Shown here piece by piece: positions 56,801-64,000 of a stretch of DNA of 64,000 nucleotides. A program made the position numbers and the translations under genes. Source of the DNA: Spirogloea muscicola (taxonomy: Eukaryota > Streptophyta > Zygnematophyceae > Spirogloeales > Spirogloeaceae); assembly GCA_009602725.1 (NCBI GenBank), contig WELB01000010.1, positions 690,852-754,851 of the forward strand. The letters are read 5' to 3'. The notes beneath the pieces are model-generated. The model had not been told where the DNA came from. It was given only the letters and a program-made list of their open reading frames with translations, and ran no database searches. The stretch's first letter is position 1; the number at the start of each line of letters is the position of its first letter.

Positions 56801-58064
56801 CTGGTGTGGAGAGCATTGGTGCAAGGCGGTGCAGTGCCAATGAGCTCTCGTGCTTGGGAAGTCTACAGGATACTGCAAGGTGGTCCTAAGTAGCAACTTT
56901 AGGTGGTGTCGCAGGGTTCTTAATAAGGTGGCGTTGCAGGGTATCTTCTGCCTTACATTTGTACCTGCTTCTGACTTAGCTTGAGAAGCCTCGTAGGAGA
57001 TGTGTGCATGTTGCTCATCATGGAGTGGCATGATGGACTATGTTATTATCATGATTGCCAATAAAATGCTGCAGGATGGGCTGTGCCCCGTCTTGATCGA
57101 GCTTGCATTGCTAGGAGTAAGGAGCCAGCGTTATTACAAGGGGATGCTGAGGCAAGGCGCTTGACTTTACCCCTCTTTCCTAATGTTGTCGGAGCTATAG
57201 GGGTTCCAGTGCCAGGGAAGGAGCTAACAGAGGACTTCAATCCCCTGGAGGCCGGATTATGGCATACAATCTCAACCACCAAAGGTAGGCTTGCTCTTTC
57301 AGGCCTAATCAATCTTCACCGCGATTCGAGATCAGCACCGTATTGTGAGCTCATGCTTGGAGAGCTGAAGATCTACATCCTTGCAATAAAGTTATTCAAA
57401 AGCAGTAGTGTTTGGCTTAATGACATCTTATTACATTCTCTCGCTGCAGGTTGTTACATTGGTCAAGAGACCATAGCAAGATTGATCACCTATGACGGTG
57501 TAAAGCAGCACCTGTGGGGAGTACAACTTGAGGGCCCCGTTGAGTGCAACACAGTGATCACAGTAGGAGATCAGAAGGTTTGGACTTGCTCTTAAGTCGT
57601 TTTGCTCTTAAGTCGTCTTTTGTGCTTCTGACCCGTCCATCCAAATTCGTGATGAGGCTTTGCATCCGGACCATGGGTGCAAATGCTTTGAAGATGCCAT
57701 GCTTACTTCTAGCTCTTTCCACCGTGCGCGTGAGATACAGATTACAGGCCATTGGAAGGAATCAATGATCCGCTCCGACCCTCCTTCATGCAATCAAATA
57801 GTAGCAGTTCATGCCTTGCTATTTTTGGTCGTGAGATTAGCTGTGTCGCTAATGTTGCCTTTTGTTGTTGAAATTGCTTCTCAGGTCGGAAAGCTCACAA
57901 GCTACACTAGGGTTGGCGACACAGAAGAGCATTTTGGGTTGTGCTACATAAAGCGCAAAGTAGGGCAATCAGGGATGGAAGTAGATATTCAAGGCGTGAA
58001 AGGCTCTTTAGTAGAGGTATCATATGGAACCCACTTAACTGGTCAGACGTCAATCGCTAAGTAG
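53831..58064 (+). CDS. Chloroplast-type YgfZ/IBA57-family protein (COG0354)
   Basis: Thirteen exons splice in phase: 53831-54229, 54582-54683, 54988-55021, 55363-55436, 55654-55719, 55870-55934, 56119-56206, 56288-56298, 56472-56526, 56714-56879, 57201-57284, 57450-57577 and 57885-58064. Motifs include DDSGTAVTFGNDDLALHAVA, RLRFLHNQSTADFQSLKEGQ, GCDTVFITNTARTIDRASAL, YIFFADKVEVQDITFMTNLL, VPVPGKELTEDFNPLEAGLW and the hallmark KGCYIGQETIARLITYDGVK. The K-G-C-Y-x-G-Q-E cysteine is the family signature. YgfZ/IBA57 proteins bind folate in a GcvT-like fold and assist [4Fe-4S] cluster assembly or repair. Overall layout matches the plastid plant homologue. The first exon gives a Gly/Ala/Ser/Arg-rich leader; in-frame ATGs at 53831 and 53942 are both plausible starts. 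Confidence 0.92.
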
Positions 58065-59098
58065 GGCAATGAGGGGCTGAAGTTGATCTTCAATGACGCG
58101 AGACATTTGAAATAGAGATATCATGTGGAACTCACGTACTTGGTCCGATGTGAAAAGCTGATGTACGACTGTGAAGCGGATTGCCCATACTGAAATTCTG
58201 AAGATCCACGCCTCCTAAACTTGCTCAAGAAGTCATGCCATCACCGCGTGTGCAAGATCTCTTCCACCATTTATTTGCAGGTATTGAGCAACCACATGCT
58301 GATCAGAAAGTTTGAAGTATCTCCCAATGTTGGCCAGTGGCACAGTCAATCAATGTGTAGTTTGTTGTGCTAATTCGATTGTCCTCTAAGCTTCTTCATC
58401 CAATGCTTGTCCAAGTTTGGAAAGTGTCCCTGGCCAACCTGCGTGGCTAGAGCCAAGAAGCTTATCATCAGCACGCCAAGCTAAGGCCATGGAGGGTCTT
58501 GCTGATGTACTGGCTGGAGCCCGCCCTTTCTGACTAGCCTTTAAAGTGGAATACCTACAAGGGTGTCGAAAAGAGAGTCCCTCACTGAGGAGGTTAACCA
58601 GATGCGGGCAGTCTCATTGCCATAAGTTCTCTGTCCCTTACCGAGAGGGCCTTGAGCTCATGGTGCGCCACAACCAAGGCACTCTTGTGCAACACGGAGG
58701 GCTATGCGGCTGAGCTACAAGCCTTGCCAGCTTTACATGAAGGCCTTGTGTAGCTTGCTGTCACTGCTGCACAATAAGATAGTGTAAATCATGCTGCAGG
58801 ATGTAGCTGGGCCTCTGCGTGTCATTCCAAGGTGGACAAGGTGGTCAAGATCGCTAGTTACGACCCAATGCCAGATTTCCTTGCTTCCCTGAGGATTATC
58901 GGCAGGTGCTCTACTCTTCGCTCTACTCTTCGCTGGGACTCTTCCCAGCATACCTTGGCAATCTTTGGAAGTGTGTATGGCTAGATCTTGTAGCAAGAGC
59001 TCAAAAGATATGACAATATGCAAAAGGTATGCGTCGACTTACCAAATGATAACTCAATCTGAACCTTGGGTGTGGATTAACTGGCCCTCGGCACTGAC
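58065..59098. other. Intergenic spacer with a decayed LYR-gene copy
   Basis: It follows the YgfZ-like stop. No intact exon was seen, apart from the pseudogene at about 58590-58762. Confidence 0.5.
58590..58762 (-). pseudogene. Decayed LYR-motif gene copy
   Basis: The minus strand reads LHKAFM, a stop, SWQGL, a stop, then LSRIALRVAQECLGC. This parallels LFKAFILRSQVLTLYRKALRVAQ of the intact gene 600 bases away on the same strand. Nucleotide matches include CTTGTGCAACACGGAGGGCT against TTTGTGCAACGCGGAGAGCT. Stops and small indels show it is not functional. Confidence 0.65.
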
Positions 59099-59362
59099 TT
59101 AATGGCCTTGAGAGTGAAGAGTGTCTCCAAGGACTTTCAGTCTCAGCAAAGCGTCGCTAAGCAGGTGGCGAATCTGGGCTGTATCTGTTGTCGCCCTATG
59201 CCGGTCCATCTCCTCTCTCATGAGGGCCTTCAGCTCACCGCGCTGCGGCCGCGGCGCTCTTTGTGCAACGCGGAGAGCTTTGCGGTACAGCGTCAGGACT
59301 TGCGAGCGGAGGATGAAGGCTTTGAAGAGCTGCTTGCCAGCGTCGCCGCTGCGACGAGACAT
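59099..59362 (-). CDS. LYR-motif protein (LYRM2-like)
   Basis: A single-exon ORF of 87 residues starts MSRRSGDAGKQLFKAFILRS. The LYR motif sits in QVLTLYRKALRVAQRAP at about residues 21-37, followed by RGELKALMREEMDRHRATTD and IRHLLSDALLRLKVLGDTLH. Size, basic helical character and motif position fit the Complex1_LYR family, closest to LYRM2 by eye. These are small mitochondrial proteins that bind acyl carrier protein and help assemble respiratory complexes or iron-sulfur enzymes. The Arg/Ser-rich start suits mitochondrial import. Which complex it serves cannot be told from sequence. A dead copy lies downstream. Confidence 0.85.
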   Translation of the reverse strand: MSRRSGDAGKQLFKAFILRSQVLTLYRKALRVAQRAPRPQRGELKALMREEMDRHRATTDTAQIRHLLSDALLRLKVLGDTLHSQGH

Positions 59363-59525
59363 GCTAGCTCATGGCGCAAGACTGTAGCTGAGCGTCCGTC
59401 GGCGCCGCCGGCGCAAGGCGGCGCTCACGACGGCGGCGGCCTCAGAGGGCAGTGGCGCGCGCGGGTGGGCAACGAAAGCCCTGTTCAGAAGAATGCGGCT
59501 ACTGATTCATCTATTCCGTGCCAAT

Positions 59526-59528
<3 letters not shown>

Positions 59529-59566
<38 letters not shown>
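59529..59566. repeat. GA dinucleotide microsatellite
   Basis: About 19 GA units lead straight into a companion-repeat start (GAAGGCGCACGGTGCGCACG). Confidence 0.9.
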
Positions 59567-59569
<3 letters not shown>

Positions 59570-59640
59570 CGCACGGTGCGCACGAAATGGAAGTGCGGCC
59601 AATTCAGTAAACAATACATGTTAGATGAAAGCGTCAATCA
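59567..59640 (+). repeat. Companion repeat copy
   Basis: GAAGGCGCACGGTGCGCACG, AAATGGAAGTGCGGCCAATT, CAGTAAACAATACATG. The microsatellite marks its left border. Confidence 0.65.
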
Positions 59641-59689
59641 GAAAGGAAGCAACGCAGCTTTGTCCGCGCCTTTTTCCTTTATTTGCGCC

Positions 59690-59880
59690 TTCCGGCCATT
59701 TCAGACCTCCTTCATTCTGTCTCTGGGCTGGCCTCTCACAGTCAATCTGGCCGCGCTTGCTGCTCTCACAGCCATTGCCTTTCGTCTACAGAGCTACTTC
59801 TTCTCCTTGGCTGTCCTCTCAGATTGCTGTCAATCTGGAAGAGCTGTTTCTCACAGCCGTCGCCTTACTTCGCAATAGCG
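59690..59880 (-). repeat. Hairpin-box repeats, two to three diverged copies
   Basis: CTGGGCTGGCCTCTCACAGT with CAATCTGGCCGCGCTTGC near 59725. TTGGCTGTCCTCTCAGATTG and TTTCTCACAGCCGTCGCC follow at 59800-59870. Confidence 0.55.
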
Positions 59881-60084
59881 ATTTCTTCTTTTTATTGAGC
59901 TACTTTACCTGAAAGGCAGGGCAGCGAACGGCCAGAGCCCACAGAAGAAAGACAACGCAATGATGACACGGCTGAGCTCTGGCATGAGAAATAACGAGCA
60001 GACCCGGCTGCTGATACCAGGGAGCAACTGTGAAAGTCAGCCGTATCTTTACAAGAGAGGAGGTGCGGTGTGCTCATGACATAT

Positions 60085-61280
60085 AAGGAAGTGGAGTGTG
60101 TATTAAGAGATGGATGGCCTGTGTGGCCAAGTACATAGGCACGCACATTGACAGATGTGCGTCACATGCTGCTAAGCTGACCCGCTCAGTAACCACGAGT
60201 CAGCACATAGAGGTCACAGACTGATGCCCGAATACCGGACGGCAATTGACAAGCTGTTGTGTTAGCAGCTAAGGCTCGACCAGCTTTCTGATGCAACGCA
60301 TGAGCCTCAGCTCGCTGCAGACAAGCTGATACTCGTCGTCGCAAGAATGACAAGTAGGCTGCCGGCATGCCCATCTGAGCTGAAAGCATATCCTCACGTC
60401 GAGCATATCCCAGACTTGTAACATTCTCAAGTAGGGTATGAAAGCGAGGACCCATGCAGCCGAGAGTGTCAATTGCGGCCGGTAGGAGGTGATCACTGCG
60501 GGGGTAGTCAGATTAGTGTACGAGCTTTCTCTGCTCTGCACCTCCCACTGCGTGACCAGCAGTGTGAGTCGATGCGAAACTCTTGTAAGCATTAGTCACA
60601 ACCACATCAACCAAGGCTTGTGGGCCTCCGCTAGGTTGTACACCCACAATGTCCAGGGTGTGACAGTGATGGCGTCCCTGAGCATCCATGGTGATGGGCA
60701 TTATATTGCTCATGATGGGCATTATATTGCTCACTTCCACAATGGCGCGGTAAACGGCAATGTGCATCAGGTCGCCAGGGCGTCCTGTAGGAGATTATGA
60801 ACGCCCACCACTCCAGGGGGTCCTTCAGGACACCGCAGCATGTGGGTAGCGAGGTCTCCGCCCTCCGAACGGAAGCCGCACTCACACTGATTTACTCCGA
60901 TCAGGCAGGTCGGGGCAGGCCAACGAACAGCTAGAGAAGCGTCCGGAATGCTTCGGGGCTGATTTGAAAGCGTTGTGGATGGCGTGCGATGTGAGCCAGT
61001 CGGTTGCCCCAGGTGTTGCGAGCGATGTGAGACGTGCCAGACTCCTTGGGTTGGTCCTGTTATCTGGCAGCGTCCTCAACATCTTGCGACGCTCGTCCTC
61101 AACTGCAGCAACGAGTCTGGCCTGTGCCGCTTTGTCTGGTGCTTGGGCAATCGCTGAGAAGCAGCCCTGAAGGCAGGCAAGGGCGGCACCCTGATGGCCC
61201 TGCAACGATGGCAGGAAGAAGGTGCACAATGCGTGTACAGGGAGGCCAAGCTGAGCCAACACTCTCTTCATGCATCAGGC
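60085..61280 (-). mobile_element. Non-LTR retrotransposon, longest copy here, type B 3' end
   Basis: The minus strand reads in order: AIAQAPDKAAQARLVAAVED, NPRSLARLTSLATPGATDWL, a zinc-knuckle region broken by frameshifts (GFRSEGGDLATHMLRCPEGP in shifted frames), TLDIVGVQPSGGPQALVDVV, AGHAVGGAEQRKL, FHTLLENVTSLGYARREDML, SAQMGMPAAYLSFLRRRVSA, CLQRAEAHALHQKAGRALA and VLTRGY. The tail ends with the type B tip (GTGTGTATTAAGAGATGGAT on the plus strand). A 25-base direct duplication (ATGGGCATTATATTGCTCA) sits at about 60694-60738. The catalytic reverse transcriptase is not present. Confidence 0.8.
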
Positions 61281-61289
61281 AATAGATAT

Positions 61290-61560
61290 GTAAATCGCGG
61301 GTCTACAGAAGGCGAAGCCCTAGGCTGGGAGGGGCTGAGGAGAAGGCGTGATGTGCATGAACCTGAAGGGAGGTCAAGCAAGCCAGTACACTATGTAAGA
61401 CGAAAGAAGTCTGACGGGGCTTAAGGAAAACAACACGAAACCCACAACTGAATGGCGAAATTAGTTCCCACGAGTGAGCACATACATATCAGGCAGACTC
61501 ATCTGGGGCGCCGGAGAACCAGCCCGCAAGGAAGAGAAAGCAGGGCGGAAGCACGGTTGG
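61290..61560 (+). repeat. Companion repeat copy
   Basis: GAGAAGGCGTGATGTGCATG, GAAGGGAGGTCAAGCAAGCC, AGTACACTATGTAAGACG, then CCACGAGTGAGCACATACAT and ATCTGGGGCGCCGGAGAACC, in the same order as at 24440 and 40104. Confidence 0.6.
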
Positions 61561-61794
61561 AAGGGGCTTTAGGTCGTCACCAAGAGCAGAAAAATGAGGA
61601 CGAAGCAGAAATAGTGAAATTCCCAGTTGCGCATTGCATCTGCGTGCCGGTTGCACTTTGGCTGCAGTCTTTGGCTATAGCCAGGAGACCCGCCACCTAG
61701 AGACTAGTTTCTCTGACCTGCGGCTTCTAAACAGGGAATATTGAGTGCTTCGTGGCCACCTGCGTCGCTGTGTGCTTTAGCGCTTTCCTGGCCC

Positions 61795-62150
61795 CGTTTC
61801 TATTCTTTCTTCTGGGCTGGCCACTCACAGCTATTACCATCTACTGGAAAGAGTCTTTCTTTCTCCCCAAAAAGGCAACGTTCGGAATGGCCGGAACGCG
61901 CTTAATCAGAAGAAGTAGCTCCTCAAATGGGGCGAGAGAGCTAAGACAAGCCAGCCTACAAAGGAATGAACTAGGTCTGAAGGCCCCTGGAAGAAGAAAA
62001 GGCACACGGTGCGCACGAAGTGAAAGGTAGGCCAAAGCAAGCCAGTACACAGTTTCCCCAGAGGGGCTAAGAAAAGCATAGAAAGAGCAGCTCTTCCAAA
62101 GAGGGCGAGGGCTGTAATAGTACAGCTCATTCGAGTGAACAAGGTCATAA
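61795..62150. repeat. Hairpin-box and companion repeats
   Basis: CTGGGCTGGCCACTCACAGC near 61815 is reverse. AAGTAGCTCCTCAAATGGGG then CAAGCCAGCCTACAAAGGAA near 61915 is forward. AGGCACACGGTGCGCACGAA (companion) lies near 62000. AGAGGGCGAGGGCTGTAATA near 62098 is forward. Confidence 0.65.
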
Positions 62151-62429
62151 ATACGTAGATATCGGGAAGAGTGTCTGCTCAGTAAGCCCCGGTTCAGCAG
62201 CCGCATGTAGGACAAAGTAGTAGCATAAAGAAAAACAAATCGCTTCGGAAGTATAGCCATGAGGAATGAACAAAGTATCAAAAAGCCGGAAGGTGCGAGC
62301 TTACGAAAGCTACACTACGTGACATCTGTTATGGGACGATCGATAACCTGTAGTCAAGAAATGCAGATGGGAGTAAGTAGAGAGGAAAAGCGGTAAAGCG
62401 TCGCCCTGTCGCAAAGAAAGACAGTGCTC

Positions 62430-62665
62430 TCCTAAGAAGGTAGGGGCTGGGAAAGGCCGGCCCAGAGAGAAAAGACAAGGTCCAAAGAACCGGAAGGCGC
62501 CTTAAACCACACAGCTCGACACGTGACTGGCAAATGGAAGCTTAGTGACCAAAAGCAGAGAGGAAACAGGAAGAGCGAGAGAGAGAGGAGGAAGGGCTCG
62601 CCTATAGAGGATATGGGCTGGAAAAGGCCAGCCTAACAAAGAATGAAGGGGCCTGGGAGAAGGGG
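62430..62665 (+). repeat. Hairpin-box repeats, two copies
   Basis: GGGGCTGGGAAAGGCCGGCC near 62447 and GGGCTCGCCTATAGAGGATA then TGGGCTGGAAAAGGCCAGCC near 62597. The second precedes a type A retrotransposon tip. Confidence 0.7.
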
Positions 62666-62679
62666 CCAGGGAAAGAAAA

Positions 62680-63318
62680 AGTTTCGTGTATTTGAAACAA
62701 ACGAGGGCCAAATGGCCATGTACAACGGCAAGCACATCTAAAGACCTACATACCCTACAGCAGATTGACCAGCTCAGTAACCACGGGTCAAAACATAAAG
62801 GTCGCTAATCGAAGCCTGAATACTAGATGGCAGATACGAAGCCCTTCTGCAACCAACCAGAGCTCGCCCAGCTTTCTGGTGCAAAGCATTAGCCTGAGCA
62901 CGCTGCAAACAGGCCGAAACTCGTCGTCGCAAGAACAACAAATATGCAGCTGGCAAGCCCATCTCAGCCGGGAACACATCTGCATGTCGTGTATAGCCTA
63001 GATGGGCAATATTTTGAAGGAGAGTGTGGAAACGAGGACCAAAACAGCCAACGATGTCGGTTGCAGCTGGCAGGAGCTGATCGCATTGGGGGTTGATCGG
63101 CGTAGTGCTGCAGCTTTCCTTGTTCTGCACTGCCCACTGCGTGGCCAGCGATGTCCGTCGATGCTGGTCTTTTATAGGCCTCCGCGACAACAACATCGAC
63201 CAAGGCCCGTGGTCCTCCACCAGGTTGCACGCCCACATGTCAAGTGTGCGGCGATGATGAACTCCCTAGGCATCCGTGGTGATAGGCATAATGTTGTTCA
63301 CTTCCACGACCGCCGGTG
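62680..63318 (-). mobile_element. Non-LTR retrotransposon, 5'-truncated, best preserved type A 3' end
   Basis: The minus strand encodes VQPGGGPRALVDVVVAEAYK, ASTDIAGHAVGSAEQGKLQH, PAEMGLPAAYLLFLRRRVSA, CLQRAQANALHQKAGRALVG, YLPSSIQASISDLYVLTRGY and stop. The 3' UTR ends in TTTCAAATACACGAAAC on the minus strand. One frameshift separates the two halves. It is truncated at about 63318, where unrelated sequence begins. Confidence 0.8.
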
Positions 63319-63489
63319 CAAGTGGTCAAGCCATTGCCAAATTCCTCGATGGCGAGGGGAGCGTGAATCTCATCCCCCGCTGTCCGCTGACCACCCGTTG
63401 GGTGGTCAGCATACTTGACGTCCTTGCCACGGGCGGCGCCAGCAACCGCAAGCCCGGCATGTCGTAGTCGGAAGTGCGTAGAAGAGAAC

Positions 63490-63725
63490 GTAAGGCAATG
63501 GCTGTGAGAGGCCCTCAATCCCAAAGGAATGTTCAAGGTCTGAGGACGATAGACTATTTCAGAACAGGGCGATGGCTGCAATTGACCAGCCCAGAAAAAG
63601 AGTGAACAAGGGCCCTGTCAGCGGAAATGGAGTGGAGGAGAACGGTACTGGTGGAGAGGGTGAGCGGTTAGCGAGCGTGGCCAGATTAACTGGTGGCTGG
63701 GAGAGGCCAGCCCAAAAGAATTAGC
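63490..63725 (+). repeat. Three hairpin-box repeats
   Basis: ATGGCTGTGAGAGGCCCTCA near 63500, GGGCGATGGCTGCAATTGAC near 63572, and GGCCAGATTAACTGGTGGCT then GGGAGAGGCCAGCCCAAAAG near 63680. Confidence 0.7.
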
Positions 63726-64000
63726 TAGGCAAGGGGGGTTGGGTTGGAGCATCGGCGGTTCTCGGACCGAAGGGGACTGAGGGGGGGGGTGCCCAGGTGG
63801 AGAAGGCCCCCCATCACTAGGCGAGCATCTCGGAAAGGTCCACATGCGCCGCCACGCGGGCGGGGACGGGGGTTCCCGGCGGCGCCACGCGGCGGGCACC
63901 TGCGGCAGCGCCCGCCGAGGGGGAGGCGGGGCGCGATCTGCGGCGGGAGATACGGGCTGGGCCGACGTGGCACGGGGCCCGCCCCCCCGCTGGGTGGCCG
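63726..64000. other. GC-rich window end, no gene recognised
   Basis: This C/G-rich sequence has open frames on the minus strand but no recognisable domain. It could be the 5' end of a gene beyond the window. Confidence 0.4.

Noticed and set aside
57074-57200. Exon start at 57074 (WAVPRLDRACIARSKEPALL) in the YgfZ-like gene
   Set aside because: The frame is open, but the acceptor at 57201 joins ILQG to VPVPGKELTEDFN with the spacing of plastid homologues. The extra 42 residues have no counterpart, although alternative acceptor use is possible.

Overview
The window is eukaryotic nuclear DNA, most likely from a green alga. The genes are cut into many short exons with GT-AG (rarely GC-AG) introns. 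They include plant-lineage types: a HUP/STP-like hexose-proton symporter, a plastid-type RNB exoribonuclease, an F-box/JmjC fusion, a chloroplast-type YgfZ/COG0354 protein and a split ubiquitin-S27a gene. Placement near Trebouxiophyceae is an inference from the Chlorella-like sugar transporter. All products and exon borders come from reading six-frame translations and splice signals by eye; no search was run. Gene spans run from start codon to stop codon and include introns.

Genes in order: RNase II/R-type exoribonuclease (-, 326-5384); hexose transporter (-, 6777-9445); REV1 translesion polymerase (-, 12744-18756); ENTH/epsin-like protein (-, 19618 to about 21071); TRAPPC4 (+, 22929-23555); ubiquitin-RPS27A (+, 26274-26911); F-box/JmjC protein (-, 27331-29732); DUF4188 membrane protein (-, 31318-32669); a 371-base N gap; TTC33-like TPR protein (+, 33960-35961); CysH-type (P)APS reductase (-, 36641-39214); class I methyltransferase (-, 41046-43049); an unrecognised conserved gene (+, 46333-48393); RNA polymerase I subunit RPA12 (-, 49093-50456); chloroplast-type YgfZ/IBA57-family protein (+, 53831-58064); LYR-motif protein (-, 59099-59362) with a decayed copy beside it. 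They are unrelated housekeeping genes, with no sign of an operon or cluster logic.

Between the genes lies a dense repeat landscape. One component is a set of 5'-truncated non-LTR retrotransposon copies, keeping only a C-terminal zinc-knuckle/nuclease-like region and one of two alternative 3' ends. A second is a very abundant short hairpin repeat, core GGGCTGTGA..GCCAGCCC, with roughly 35-40 copies here in both orientations; it is densest at 39.4-46.1 kb and 59.6-63.8 kb. A third is a longer companion repeat beginning GAAGGCGCGCGGTGCGCATG. One hairpin copy sits inside a retrotransposon copy and marks its own borders, so the family has moved. I do not recognise this hairpin family and regard it as the best candidate for something undescribed. 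A small nuclear insertion of mitochondrial DNA carrying tRNA-Phe-like and tRNA-Cys-like sequences lies at about 11.8-11.95 kb.
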